From Amycolatopsis suaedae (GTDB taxonomy: Bacteria; Actinomycetota; Actinomycetes; Mycobacteriales; Pseudonocardiaceae), in NCBI RefSeq assembly GCF_004214935.1, contig NZ_SFCC01000010.1, forward strand, positions 186,001 through 250,000: 64,000 nt of DNA, in the 5' to 3' direction. The position numbers and the translations under genes were made by a program. Below are positions 42,089 to 50,557 of this stretch, one piece after another. Under the pieces are notes generated by a model. The model had not been told where the DNA came from. It searched no databases and worked only from the letters and a program-made list of their open reading frames with translations. How positions within the stretch are numbered: the stretch's first letter is position 1; each line of letters starts with the position of its first letter.

Positions 42089-43255
42089 TCACGACTCGGG
42101 GATGCGGTGTGGGACAAATGCGGCACCGTCGTCGGTGACCAGCCCCGCCGTCTCGCGGATCCCCAGGCCCGCGGCGTTGTCGCCGACGATCCACGCGCCC
42201 AGCGCGGGGCGGAACCCGTCGAACTCGGGCAGCGGATCGAACGCCTGGTAGACGTAGCCCTCGGCGCCGTAGACCCCGCCGGTCTGGGTTTCGTAGCCGG
42301 TGGCCACGATCTGCACGTTGGCACCTTCGCGGCCGAGCTTCGGCTTACGCACGTACTCGGTGAGCAGGCCGGGGTCGTCGGCGAACGCGGGCAGCAGGTT
42401 GGGGTGGCCGGGGTAGCCCTCCCACAGCACGGCCAGCAGCGTCTTGTTCGACAGCAGCATCTTCCACAGCGGCTCGACCCACAGGGTCTGCGGCAGGGAC
42501 TCGGCGGCGTACTTGCCGAACTCCTCCTCCACCACCCATTCCCACGGGTAGAGCTTCACCACGGTGTTCATCGGGGCCTCTTCGAGGTCGACGAACCGCT
42601 TGAGCAGCGGGTCCCAGCCGATCTCCTCGATCGCCAGCCCGACGGTGTCCATGCCGGCCTCGGCCGCGGTCTCCTGCAGGTAGGCGGTGGTGACGTGGTC
42701 CTCGCCGGTCGGATCGGCCGTGGACCAGGTGAAGTGCAGTTCCTTCGACGGCAGCAGGTCGCCGATCTCGGCCCACCGCTCGACCAGCCGTTCGTGGATG
42801 GAGTTCCACTGGTCGTCGTCCGGGTGAACGTCGGTCTTCCAGTGCCACTGCAGGACCGCGGCCTCCAGCAGGGAGGTCGGCGTGTCCGCGTTGTACTCCA
42901 GCAGTTTCGCCGGGCTGCGGCCGTCGTAACGCAGGTCGAAGCGGCCGTAGACGTGCGGGTCGCGGCGCCGCCACGACTCGGCGATGTGCGGCCAGACCCA
43001 CTCCGGGATGCCGAAGTCGCGGTAGCGCTCGGTCAGCACCACGTTCTCGACGGCCTCCAGGCACATCGAGTGCAGCAGCTCCACGTCGGCCTCGACGGAG
43101 AGCACCTCGTCCATCGGCAGCACGTAGTGCACCGACTCGTCCCAGTACGGGCGCGACTGCCCCGAGCCGTAGCGGGCCGGTGTGCCGAACACCATGCCCT
43201 GTTCCTCGACGATCCGTTCCCAGCCGGGCCGTGGTGTGCCGGTCCTGCGCTCCAT
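42089..43255 (-). CDS. Glutathionylspermidine synthase-like ATP-grasp protein (YjfC/YgiC type)
   Basis: A 388-residue protein with the GspS ATP-grasp fold. DPHVYGRFDLRYDGRSPAKL and LEYNADTPTSLLEAAVLQWH near residues 95-135 form the substrate/ATP region; NTVVKLYPWEWVVEEEFGKY, LLSNKTLLAVLWEGYPGH and VRKPKLGREGANVQI carry further nucleotide-binding residues. No amidase domain is attached. E. coli relatives YgiC and YjfC bind ATP but are not known to make glutathionylspermidine; the peptide-like product is unknown. ATG at 43255 lies 4 bp after the stop of the preceding gene. Actinobacteria usually lack glutathione, which also argues for another substrate. Confidence 0.88.
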   Translation of the reverse strand: MERRTGTPRPGWERIVEEQGMVFGTPARYGSGQSRPYWDESVHYVLPMDEVLSVEADVELLHSMCLEAVENVVLTERYRDFGIPEWVWPHIAESWRRRDPHVYGRFDLRYDGRSPAKLLEYNADTPTSLLEAAVLQWHWKTDVHPDDDQWNSIHERLVERWAEIGDLLPSKELHFTWSTADPTGEDHVTTAYLQETAAEAGMDTVGLAIEEIGWDPLLKRFVDLEEAPMNTVVKLYPWEWVVEEEFGKYAAESLPQTLWVEPLWKMLLSNKTLLAVLWEGYPGHPNLLPAFADDPGLLTEYVRKPKLGREGANVQIVATGYETQTGGVYGAEGYVYQAFDPLPEFDGFRPALGAWIVGDNAAGLGIRETAGLVTDDGAAFVPHRIPES

Positions 43256-43259
43256 CTGC

Positions 43260-43853
43260 TCAGGAGCCCCCGCTCTTTCCGGTGCCGCTCTTACCGCTGA
43301 TGCCGAACCCGCCGCGCTGCACGGACTTGCCGGACTTGGTGGTGATGTTGGCGCCCGACGGGCGGGTGAACGACCCGCCGCTGACCTTCTGCCCCGGCAC
43401 GCCGGTGCCGCCGTAGTTGTAGCGGTACTGGTTGTACCCGCCGCCGTACGGGATGAAGATCCACCCGCCGGAGACGTGGCCGCCGTGGCTGCGGGCGTAG
43501 TCCTCGTCACAGTTGTTGTCGTCGGCGACGATCGTGTCCGACTGGTCGGTGCACACGGCGGTGACGTCGTTCGGCTTGGCCACGACGTACCAGGCGGCGA
43601 CCACGCCGACCAGGCCGACCGCCACGCCGCTGCCGATCAGCACGTTGCGCTTGGTCTTGCTGCGCTTCTCGGCTTCCTGCAGAGCGACGGCGCGTTCCTG
43701 CTCGGCGGCCATCGCCTGCCGGCGGGCGCGCTGTTCGGCGAGGGTGGGTTCACGCGGGGTGGTCGTCGACGGGTCCTGGAACCGCATCGAGCCCTGCCTG
43801 GGCTGCTGTGGTTCCTGCGGGGGCTGTCCCCCGGGTGGTGTGTTCTCCGTCAT
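43260..43853 (-). CDS. Single-TM protein with DUF1190-like Gly/Ser-rich C terminus (YjfM/YgiB-like)
   Basis: About 197 residues. A proline/glutamine-rich cytoplasmic start (MTENTPPGGQPPQEP) and a charged helix (RARRQAMAAEQERAVALQEA) lead to a membrane segment NVLIGSGVAVGLVGVVAAWY near 88-108. Outside, cysteines in AVCTDQ and NNCDED and an aromatic run precede a Gly/Ser tail with RGGFGISGKSGTGKSGGS. The RGGFG ending recalls YgiB/YjfM (DUF1190), and the next gene is the YgiC/YjfC homologue. ATG at 43853 follows GGAG by 5 nt. Confidence 0.65.
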   Translation of the reverse strand: MTENTPPGGQPPQEPQQPRQGSMRFQDPSTTTPREPTLAEQRARRQAMAAEQERAVALQEAEKRSKTKRNVLIGSGVAVGLVGVVAAWYVVAKPNDVTAVCTDQSDTIVADDNNCDEDYARSHGGHVSGGWIFIPYGGGYNQYRYNYGGTGVPGQKVSGGSFTRPSGANITTKSGKSVQRGGFGISGKSGTGKSGGS

Positions 43854-43949
43854 CGCCGCTCCATCGCCCTGGCCATTTCCCCAACTGGCGCCCACACACT
43901 AACTACCCGCAGGGTGTCAGTCTCGCCCGACGCAGGCATCATGGTGTAG

Positions 43950-44966
43950 ATGTCTGACGAAGGAGAACGGTTTCACACCGGCGCGCGAAAGTTGCGCACC
44001 TGGCTGTTGATGGCCGGCGCGATGTTCGGCGCGGTGCTGGCGTTGTCGCTGTCCATGCTGTTCTCCTGGGGTCCGGCCGAGGTCGCCGGCGGCACCGGTG
44101 GCGGCGCCGCCGACACGGCCGCGCGGCGGGAGGCGTTCCGCTCGCCGCCCGGCAGCTGCCTGACCTGGGACCGTCCCGACGCCGGTGACGCGAAGCTGAT
44201 CGGCTGTGAGGCACCGCACCGGTTCGAGGTGATCGGGCTGGTCAACGTCGCCGACCGGTTCCCGCCGGACGTCCCGTCGCCCGACCTGTCCCAGTGGCGC
44301 CAGATCGCCGAGGAACGCTGCACGAAGATGGCCGGCGACTACCTGCACAAGCCGCTCGACCCGTTCGGCAAGCTGTCCGTCGGCGTGCTGTACCCGAGCG
44401 CCGAGGAGTGGGACGACGGCGACCGTGAGCTGCGCTGCGGCCTGCAGTGGGCGGCGCCGGGCGGTCAGCTGCAGCTGATCACCGGCCCGGCCTCGGCGCA
44501 GGAGCAGTCGAACATCTGGAAGGTCGGCACCTGCCTGGCGCTGGCGGGCAAGACCGTCGGTGACCCGATCGAGTGCACGAAGCCGCACGCCTACGAAATC
44601 GTCGGCGAGCTGGACCTGACCTCGAAGTTCCCCGACGAGTTCCCCGAGCCCGACGAGCAGAAGACCTGGCTGGACACCGAGTGCAACCGGCTCGTCGAGG
44701 ACTACACCGGCGGGCTCGACCTCGGCGCCGAGAAGCTGATCCTGACCTGGGACACCCGGGAGAAGGCCAGCTGGGAGGCCGGCTCGACCAAGGTCAACTG
44801 CAAGGTCGGCGCGAAGCTGGAGGACGGCAGCGGGCTGGCACCGGTGACCGGCAGCATCCACAAGGACGCGAAGTCGGAGGCACCGCCGGGACAGGCCCCG
44901 ATGCACGGCGAGCACCCGGCGCCGCCGCCCGCGCAGGGCCCGCCGCCCAGTCAGCCGGGCGAGTAG
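43950..44966 (+). CDS. Septum-formation-domain membrane protein
   Basis: A 338-residue protein: a cytoplasmic start, one membrane helix (LLMAGAMFGAVLALSLSMLF, residues 19-38) and a large exported part with two copies of the septum-formation domain. The first includes GSCLTWDRPDAGDAKLIGC and APHRFEVIGLV; the second GTCLALAGKTVGDPIECTKP and HAYEIVGELDL. Each copy has paired cysteines. The tail is Pro-rich. Actinobacterial members have been associated with cell-division septa; direct function is not established. It begins a tight group with the metallopeptidase gene (7 bp gap). Confidence 0.85.
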   Translation: MSDEGERFHTGARKLRTWLLMAGAMFGAVLALSLSMLFSWGPAEVAGGTGGGAADTAARREAFRSPPGSCLTWDRPDAGDAKLIGCEAPHRFEVIGLVNVADRFPPDVPSPDLSQWRQIAEERCTKMAGDYLHKPLDPFGKLSVGVLYPSAEEWDDGDRELRCGLQWAAPGGQLQLITGPASAQEQSNIWKVGTCLALAGKTVGDPIECTKPHAYEIVGELDLTSKFPDEFPEPDEQKTWLDTECNRLVEDYTGGLDLGAEKLILTWDTREKASWEAGSTKVNCKVGAKLEDGSGLAPVTGSIHKDAKSEAPPGQAPMHGEHPAPPPAQGPPPSQPGE

Positions 44967-44973
44967 GACGCCG

Positions 44974-45324
44974 ATGCCGGTCGAGATGTCGGTACGCCGC
45001 TTCGAGGAGCTGGTGTCCGAGGCACTGGACGAGCTGCCACCCGAGTTCGCCGCGGCCATGGACAACGTCGTCGTGCTGGTCGAGGAGTTCAACGAGGAGG
45101 AGCCGGACATCCTCGGGCTGTACCACGGCATCGCGCTGACCGAGCGCCGGTCGGACTACGGCGGCGTGCTGCCCGACCGCATCTCCATCTACCGGCAGCC
45201 GATCCTGGGCATCTGCGAGACCGAGGAGGACGTCGTCGAGGAGGTGCTGATCACCGTGGTGCACGAGATCGGGCACCACTTCGGCATCGACGACGCGCGC
45301 CTGCACGAACTCGGCTGGGGCTAG
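44974..45324 (+). CDS. Small zincin-like metallopeptidase family protein
   Basis: A 116-residue protein with the zinc motif HEIGHHFGID (HExxH plus a third acidic ligand) near residue 99 and the N-terminal VSEALDELPPEFAAAMDNV of the family. These minimal zincins occur throughout actinobacteria and chloroflexi, usually without a signal peptide. Proteolytic activity is predicted but substrates are unknown. The gene starts 7 bp after the septum-formation gene stop and is followed by a clear hairpin, so the two likely form one transcript. Confidence 0.9.
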   Translation: MPVEMSVRRFEELVSEALDELPPEFAAAMDNVVVLVEEFNEEEPDILGLYHGIALTERRSDYGGVLPDRISIYRQPILGICETEEDVVEEVLITVVHEIGHHFGIDDARLHELGWG

Positions 45325-45329
45325 GGAAA

Positions 45330-45349
45330 CATCAGGGCGATCCCTGATG
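45330..45349 (+). terminator. Hairpin after the metallopeptidase gene
   Basis: CATCAGGG and CCCTGATG flank the loop CGAT, beginning 5 bp past the stop at 45324. The 8-bp stem is exact and has no U-tract. Confidence 0.75.
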
Positions 45350-45381
45350 GCTCAGCCGAGGCTTCTGGGACAATCTCAGGC

Positions 45382-45852
45382 ATGACCGGCATCTTCTGGA
45401 TCGACCTGATCGTCGGGCTACTCGGCGCGCTCCTGCTGCTGTGGCCGACGTTGATCCTGGCGCTGGTCGTGCTGCAGCCGCGGCGTGGGCTGCTGCCGGT
45501 GGCGGTCAAGCTGCTGCCCGAACTGCTGGGCCTGCTCCGCCGCATGGCCGCCGACAAGGCGCAGCCGAACGGTGTCCGGATCCGGCTGGCCGTGATGTTC
45601 GGTTACCTGCGTTCGCCGATCGACCTGGTGCCGGACTTCATCCCGACCGTCGGCAACAAGGACGACGCCATCGTCGCCTCCGCGGGCCTGCGCGCGGTGG
45701 TGCGGCAGGTCGGCCTGCCCGAGGTGCGCCGCTACTGGCAGGGCAGCGACGAGGGCTGGGCCGCCGTCTGCCGACTGGCCGATCCGGACGTGGGCGGAGC
45801 GTGGGAAGCGGACTACGACGAACGGCCCACTCGCCCGACCCGCCGGGCCTGA
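45382..45852 (+). CDS. DUF1232 (YkvA-family) membrane protein
   Basis: A 156-residue protein. An N-terminal membrane helix (IFWIDLIVGLLGALLLLWPT) is followed by a second hydrophobic stretch and the DUF1232 core RIRLAVMFGYLRSPIDLVPD and FIPTVGNKDDAIVASAGLRA. The C-terminal part is acidic and soluble (DPDVGGAWEADYDERP). Function is unknown; the SPIDLxPDFIP block is diagnostic for the family. The gene has its own upstream gap of 57 bp with the terminator at 45330-45349. Confidence 0.85.
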   Translation: MTGIFWIDLIVGLLGALLLLWPTLILALVVLQPRRGLLPVAVKLLPELLGLLRRMAADKAQPNGVRIRLAVMFGYLRSPIDLVPDFIPTVGNKDDAIVASAGLRAVVRQVGLPEVRRYWQGSDEGWAAVCRLADPDVGGAWEADYDERPTRPTRRA

Positions 45853-45932
45853 CCTGCCCTTTCACCGGACCGGGGCGGGGAAGCAACAGACTGCTGATCT
45901 AGTGTTTTCCCGAACCCGGAGGTGTTTGAGAC

Positions 45933-47264
45933 GTGCCCAGCATCGTCGACAGGATCCGCGCGGACGGCCCCGAACGGCGGCAGGCCGAGATCGTGCGGGT
46001 GCTGGTCGAGGCGTTCGACGAACTGATGACCGCGGACGCGGGCGCGTTCCGGCACAAGTTCCGCAAGATGGCGGCGGCGCCGTTCGCGTTCTACCGCGGC
46101 TCGGCGTGCCTGTTCTACGCCGACATGGCCTCGGAGAACGACCGGTGGGCCGACGACCGGACCAGCCGGGTGTGGATCCAGGGCGACCTGCACGCGGAGA
46201 ACTTCGGCACCTACATGGACTCGTCGGGTGCGCTGGTGTTCGACGTCAACGACTTCGACGAGGCCTACCTCGGCAGCTTCACCTGGGACCTCAAGCGGCT
46301 CGCCGCCTCGGTGGCGCTGATGGCCTGGAGCAAGGCCATCAGCGACGCCGACATCGAGCAGCTCATCGGCGGCTACCTGCGTAGTTACGTCCGGCAGGTG
46401 CGGCAGTTCGCCGAACACCCCGGCGACGAGATGTTCAAACTCCAGCTCGACTCCACCGATGGCCTGGTGCACAAGGTGCTGCAGAAGGCCCGACTGAACA
46501 CCCGGGTGGCGCTGCTCGAACGGATCACCGTGGTGGAGGACTACGACCGCCGGTTCTCCCACGGCGACGGTGTGCGGGTACTCGACGCCGGCGAGCGGGC
46601 CGCGGTGGAGCACGCCTTCGAGGGCTACCTGGCCACCATCCCGGAGAACAAGCGATTCGGCAGCGTCACCTACCACGTGAAGGACGTGGTGGGGCGCAAG
46701 GGTTTCGGCATCGGATCGGCCGGGCTGCCCGCGTACAACATCCTCGTCGAGGGCCACTCGCAGGCACTGGACAACGACGTCGTGCTGTCGATGAAGCAGG
46801 GCAACGTGCCCGCCCCGAGCCGGGTGGTGCGCGAGGAACGCATCCGCGACTACTTCCGCAATGAGGGCCACCGCACGGCCGTGTCGCAGCGTGCGCTGCA
46901 GGCCCACGCCGACCCGTGGCTGGGCCACACCGAGCTGAACGGCACCGGGTTCGTCGTGGCCGAGCTGTCGCCCTACGTCGACGACCTGGACTGGTCCGAG
47001 CTGACCGAGCCGTCGGACATGGCGCCGGTGCTGGACTACCTGGGCCGGGCCACGGCGAAGATGCACTGCGTGTCCGACTCGGACTCCGAGCAGACCCTGG
47101 TCGACTTCCAGTGCGAGGAAGCCATCGCGGGCGCGATCGGCTCGGCCGAGGACGAGTTCGTCGCCGAGCTCACCGAGTTCGGCCTGGCCTACGCCGCCCA
47201 GACCCGCGACGACCACCGGCTGTTCGTCGACGCGTTCCGGAACGGGGAGATCCCCGGGGTATGA
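45933..47264 (+). CDS. DUF2252 protein (kinase-like fold)
   Basis: A 443-residue protein. The core motif QGDLHAENFGTYMDSSGALV followed by FDVNDFDEAYLGSFTWDLKR mirrors the HxDxxxxN and D-F-D catalytic and metal residues of aminoglycoside-phosphotransferase-like kinases; RKMAAAPFAFYRGSACLFY precedes it. DUF2252 proteins are common in actinobacteria and lack an assigned substrate. GTG at 45933 is used with GGAGG about 10 nt upstream. It is followed by a clear hairpin at 47268. Phosphotransfer activity is inference from the fold. Confidence 0.87.
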   Translation: MPSIVDRIRADGPERRQAEIVRVLVEAFDELMTADAGAFRHKFRKMAAAPFAFYRGSACLFYADMASENDRWADDRTSRVWIQGDLHAENFGTYMDSSGALVFDVNDFDEAYLGSFTWDLKRLAASVALMAWSKAISDADIEQLIGGYLRSYVRQVRQFAEHPGDEMFKLQLDSTDGLVHKVLQKARLNTRVALLERITVVEDYDRRFSHGDGVRVLDAGERAAVEHAFEGYLATIPENKRFGSVTYHVKDVVGRKGFGIGSAGLPAYNILVEGHSQALDNDVVLSMKQGNVPAPSRVVREERIRDYFRNEGHRTAVSQRALQAHADPWLGHTELNGTGFVVAELSPYVDDLDWSELTEPSDMAPVLDYLGRATAKMHCVSDSDSEQTLVDFQCEEAIAGAIGSAEDEFVAELTEFGLAYAAQTRDDHRLFVDAFRNGEIPGV

Positions 47265-47267
47265 GAA

Positions 47268-47312
47268 ACAGTGCGTCAGTGGATCGATACGGATTGCGAC
47301 TGACGCCACTGT
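47268..47312 (+). terminator. Hairpin after the DUF2252 gene
   Basis: ACAGTGCGTCAGT at 47268-47280 pairs with ACTGACGCCACTGT at 47299-47312 with one bulged base and an 18-nt loop. It starts 4 bp after the stop at 47264. Confidence 0.75.
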
Positions 47313-47387
47313 CTTGTCACACTTCGTCATGGCACGATGCCCATGGGTATCCGGGGAGGGATGCGCCATGATCGTTCGGAGTTCGCC

Positions 47388-48638
47388 GTGACCGGCCGGG
47401 ACAACCGGTTGCGCTGGCTGCTGTCGGCCAGTTCGTTGTCCAACCTCGGCGACGGCATCGGCAAGGTCGCGTTCCCGCTGCTGGCGGCGTCGCTGACCAG
47501 GGATCCGGTGTTGATCGCGGGGCTGGCGGCCACCCAGTTCCTGCCGTGGCTGCTGTGCTCGATGCTGGTCGGCGCCCTGGTCGACCGGGTGGACCGGCGC
47601 CGCGCCATGCTGCTGGCCAACCTGGCCAGGGCCGTGGTCGTCGGGCTGATGGCGCTGCTGGTGTACACCGGCGGCGCCACGATCTGGCTGGTGTACGTGG
47701 CGGCGCTGCTCATCGGCGCCGCCGAGACCGTCGCGGACAGCGCGGCCAACGTCCTCGTGCCGGCCGTCGTCGACGGCCCGCGCAGGCTGGAGGCGGCCAA
47801 CAGCAAGCTGCAGGCCGTCGAGATCGCCGGCCAGACGTTCATCGGCGGGCCGCTGGGCAGCGCCACGTTCGCGGTGTTCGCCGCGTTCCCGTTCCTGCTC
47901 AACTCGGCAGGCTTCGCGCTGGCCGCGGCGCTGCTGCTGGGGCTGTCCGGCGGCTACCGGCCACGCCGGCAGGCCGAGCACCGCAGGCTGCGCACGGATC
48001 TGGCCGACGGCGTGCGCTGGCTGCTGGGCGACCGGCTGATGCTGCGGCTGGTCGCGGTGGCCGGCGCGGTGGCGTTCGTCAGCGAGCTGGCCCAGGCGCA
48101 GCTGGTGCTGTACGCGCTGGAGGAGCTGGGGCTGTCCGAGGCCGGGTTCGGTGTGTTCGCGCTGGCGGGTGGCGTCGGCGGGCTGGCGGGTGCGGCGCTG
48201 GCACCGAGGCTGATCCGCGCGGCAGGCCGGTTCCCGCTGCTGCTGACCGGCCTGCTCGGCGCGGGCGCCGGGTTCACCGGGATGGGTCTCACGACGCAGC
48301 CGGTGTTGTCGGCCGTGCTGTTCGGCCTGTTCGCGGCGGCTGTCGTGGTGGTCAACGTGGTGCTCGCGACCGTGCGGCACACGCTCATCCCGGACGAGTT
48401 GCTCGGCCGGGTGTTCGGCGCGTGGCGCACGATCGTGTGGGGCGCGATCCCGGTCGGCGCCTTGTGCGGTGGCCTGCTGACGAAGCTGCTCGGCGGGACG
48501 GCGGGCACCTTCACCCTGTCCGGTGCGGCGCTGGTCCTGCTGGGCGCCGGGGCGTGGCTCACGCTGCGCGGGCACCGGCACGCGATCGAGTCGGCGGGGC
48601 GGGTTCCCGAGCCGGCTACAGGACGGTCTCAAAGCTAG
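47388..48638 (+). CDS. MFS transporter, DHA3-like (12 TM)
   Basis: About 416 residues and 12 predicted helices. LLSASSLSNLGDGIGKVAFP, ATQFLPWLLCSMLVGALVDR and VDRRRAMLLANLARAVVVGL form the N-terminal half with a motif-A-like loop; ESLVAP-like positive loops follow in the second half (DELLGRVFGAWRTIVWGAIP). This pattern is of the DHA3 or enterobactin-exporter-like group. GTG at 47388 has GGAG 6 nt upstream; ATG at 47361 and 47337 are longer options. Substrate unknown. Confidence 0.87.
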   Translation: MTGRDNRLRWLLSASSLSNLGDGIGKVAFPLLAASLTRDPVLIAGLAATQFLPWLLCSMLVGALVDRVDRRRAMLLANLARAVVVGLMALLVYTGGATIWLVYVAALLIGAAETVADSAANVLVPAVVDGPRRLEAANSKLQAVEIAGQTFIGGPLGSATFAVFAAFPFLLNSAGFALAAALLLGLSGGYRPRRQAEHRRLRTDLADGVRWLLGDRLMLRLVAVAGAVAFVSELAQAQLVLYALEELGLSEAGFGVFALAGGVGGLAGAALAPRLIRAAGRFPLLLTGLLGAGAGFTGMGLTTQPVLSAVLFGLFAAAVVVVNVVLATVRHTLIPDELLGRVFGAWRTIVWGAIPVGALCGGLLTKLLGGTAGTFTLSGAALVLLGAGAWLTLRGHRHAIESAGRVPEPATGRSQS

Positions 48639-48697
48639 GAACGCGGGTCCCGGCGGTGCTGCAATATGCCTCTTGGCGAACCGCGAGGAGGCGGCCC

Positions 48698-49123
48698 GTG
48701 CTGGACCAGGACACGTCGTCGCCGCCGGTCGCGGTGTCCCGAAGACCGCTGGTGCTGGCCGGGGTGGCCGGTTTCGCGGTCGGCAGTGTCGTGCTCGGGC
48801 TGCTCTGGGCGTTGTCCGACGTGGAGGGTGCGGCGACGGCCGACGCCCGTGCCGCGTGCGCGGCGCTGGAGCGGGTCGGCGAGCTACCCAGACCCGAGCC
48901 CGGCGGTCCGCCGATCGGGCGAAACGCACTCGGGCCCGGCGGGCTGAGCCGGCTGGCCGCCGCCAAGGAACTGGCCGAGGCGGCAGCCGAACTCGACTCG
49001 GCCCACGAGGAGCTGGCCGAGGCCGTCGACGGCGTCAGCCGGATGGTCATGAGCCTCAACTACGGCGACGCGTCCGGTCACCGCCACTACGCCAACGCCC
49101 TGTCCATCTGCGGCCGGACCTGA
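48698..49123 (+). CDS. Hypothetical single-TM protein with exported helical domain
   Basis: A 141-residue protein. After SSPPVAVSRRP, a membrane helix (LVLAGVAGFAVGSVVLGLLW, about residues 17-36) is followed by a helical outside region with ADARAACAALERVGELP, AAAKELAEAAAELDSAHEEL and YANALSICGRT. Two cysteines may pair. GTG at 48698 follows GAGGAGGCGGCCC, a good ribosome site. The same DNA lies in a longer frame running through the MFS gene, which is not credible. No known family is recognised. It may share a transcript with the MFS gene (59 bp gap). Confidence 0.7.
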   Translation: MLDQDTSSPPVAVSRRPLVLAGVAGFAVGSVVLGLLWALSDVEGAATADARAACAALERVGELPRPEPGGPPIGRNALGPGGLSRLAAAKELAEAAAELDSAHEELAEAVDGVSRMVMSLNYGDASGHRHYANALSICGRT

Positions 49124-49126
49124 TCG

Positions 49127-49750
49127 TCAGCCCTTGACGATCGTCTTCACCGTCAGCTGGTTGCCGGGGATCTTCTCTGCCGCGCAGCCGGTGCCCTCCA
49201 GCGGCACGACCTTGGAGTCGTACTCCTGCGGCGGGTAGACCCGCACGCCGGTGTACGGCGTCGGCACGCAGGTGCCCGGGTCGTAGTTGCGGACCTGCAC
49301 GAATCCGACGTCCGCCGAGGCCGTCTCGCCGGGTGCCAGCTTCACCGCGGCGCCCTTCTCGCCCTCGCGGAACGCCGCGGGCCCGAGCTGGTGCTGGTCC
49401 GAGCCGGTCACGAAGGACACCCCGGGGAACCCGTGCAGCGTGCAGGGCTCGTCGTCGATGTTGGTGAACAGCAGCGGCCGGTAGACGGTGCCTGCCGCGG
49501 CGTCGCCGTTGCCGAACTTGATGTCGAGTTCATCGACGTCACACAGGCCCTCGTCGCGCTGCTGCGACGTCGTGGTGGCCGGTGGCGCACTCGACGGGCT
49601 GCTCGGCGTGGGGCTCGGCGGCGGTGGACTCGGTGCCGTGGTGGTCGGTGTGGTGGCGGCCGACGTCCCCGGCTCCTGCCCGCAGGCGGCCAGGCCCGCC
49701 ACGAGCCCGGTCGCGGCGGCCGCGCAGATGATCCCGCGTCGCATCCTCAT
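49127..49750 (-). CDS. DUF4232 lipoprotein
   Basis: A 207-residue lipoprotein. The signal ICAAAATGLVAGLAACGQEP has the lipobox LAAC, and a Thr/Pro/Ser-rich linker follows to residue 70. The DUF4232 domain has VYRPLLFTNIDDEPCTLHGF, PGVSFVTG, GETASADVGFVQVRNY and LEGTGCAAEKIPGNQLTV. Four cysteines in the domain fit two disulfides. Function unknown. The stop lies 3 bp from that of the convergent gene. The preceding 105 bp are shared with the divergent TenA gene. Confidence 0.87.
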   Translation of the reverse strand: MRMRRGIICAAAATGLVAGLAACGQEPGTSAATTPTTTAPSPPPPSPTPSSPSSAPPATTTSQQRDEGLCDVDELDIKFGNGDAAAGTVYRPLLFTNIDDEPCTLHGFPGVSFVTGSDQHQLGPAAFREGEKGAAVKLAPGETASADVGFVQVRNYDPGTCVPTPYTGVRVYPPQEYDSKVVPLEGTGCAAEKIPGNQLTVKTIVKG

Positions 49751-49855
49751 GTTCGCCTCCCTGTGTCCAGGTGACTACCCGGTAGACGTCCGCCCCATGC
49801 CTCGGGTTGCGCCGGTACGGTCGAGTCGTCCCTGGTAGACGCGGGAGGAGCCGGC

Positions 49856-50557
49856 GTGGCGAGATTTTGTGACGAGGCGTGGCAGCACACCGTGAAATTA
49901 CAACAGTCCGTGCTCGAGCACCCGTTCAACACCGAGCTGGCCGCGGGAACGCTGTCCCGCCAGCGGTTCCAGTTCTACCTCGCGCAGGACTCGCGGTACC
50001 TGATCGGCTTCGGCCGGGCACTGGCCGTCGCCGCGGCCAGGGCACCGGAGCCGGACGCGGTGGCGTTCTTCGCGGGTGCGGCCAGGGAGGCCGTCGTTGT
50101 GGAACGTGCCCTGCACGAGGGCTACTTCGAGCGGTTCGGGCTGTCCGAGGCCGACCTGGACGCCATCGAGACGTCACCGACCTGCCTCGGTTACACGTCG
50201 TACCTGCTCGCCGTGTCGGCCACCGGCAGCTACGGCGAACTGGTCGCCGCCCTGCTGCCGTGCTTCTGGGTGTACCAGCACGTCGGCTCGCACATCCTGG
50301 CCGGACAGGAGCCCGGCGCGGACAACCCGTACCAGGCCTGGATCGACACCTACGCCGACGACGACTTCGCCGCGGCCGTCCGCTCCTGCCAGGAGGCCGC
50401 CGACCGCGCCGCCGAGGTGGCCGACGGCGCGACCCGGCAGCGGATGCTGGCCGCGTTCACCCGTGCGTCGGAGTACGAGTGGCTGTTCTGGGACTCGGCC
50501 TATCGCCTGGAGGAGTGGCCGACCCGGCAGCTCACATCGCGGTTCCCGCCCAGCTGA
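49856..50557 (+). CDS. tenA: TenA-family thiaminase II / aminopyrimidine hydrolase
   Basis: A 233-residue all-helical protein. The catalytic cysteine is in LLPCFWVYQHVG near residue 138, with SPTCLGYTSYLL before it and SEYEWLFWDSAYRLEEWP at the C-terminal end supplying the conserved glutamate. TenA hydrolyses thiamine degradation products to recover the pyrimidine HMP. No TPP riboswitch hallmark is visible upstream, and no other thiamine gene is nearby. Its 3' end overlaps the convergent phosphatase gene by 26 bp. Confidence 0.88.
   Translation: MARFCDEAWQHTVKLQQSVLEHPFNTELAAGTLSRQRFQFYLAQDSRYLIGFGRALAVAAARAPEPDAVAFFAGAAREAVVVERALHEGYFERFGLSEADLDAIETSPTCLGYTSYLLAVSATGSYGELVAALLPCFWVYQHVGSHILAGQEPGADNPYQAWIDTYADDDFAAAVRSCQEAADRAAEVADGATRQRMLAAFTRASEYEWLFWDSAYRLEEWPTRQLTSRFPPS

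Noticed and set aside
45813-48929. 1038-codon minus-strand frame across the DUF2252 and MFS genes
   Set aside because: Low-complexity Arg/Gln/His translation crossing two well-supported genes and terminators.
49751-49855. TPP riboswitch ahead of tenA
   Set aside because: The 105-bp region shows no CUGAGA or ACCUGA thi-box elements, so no riboswitch is called.
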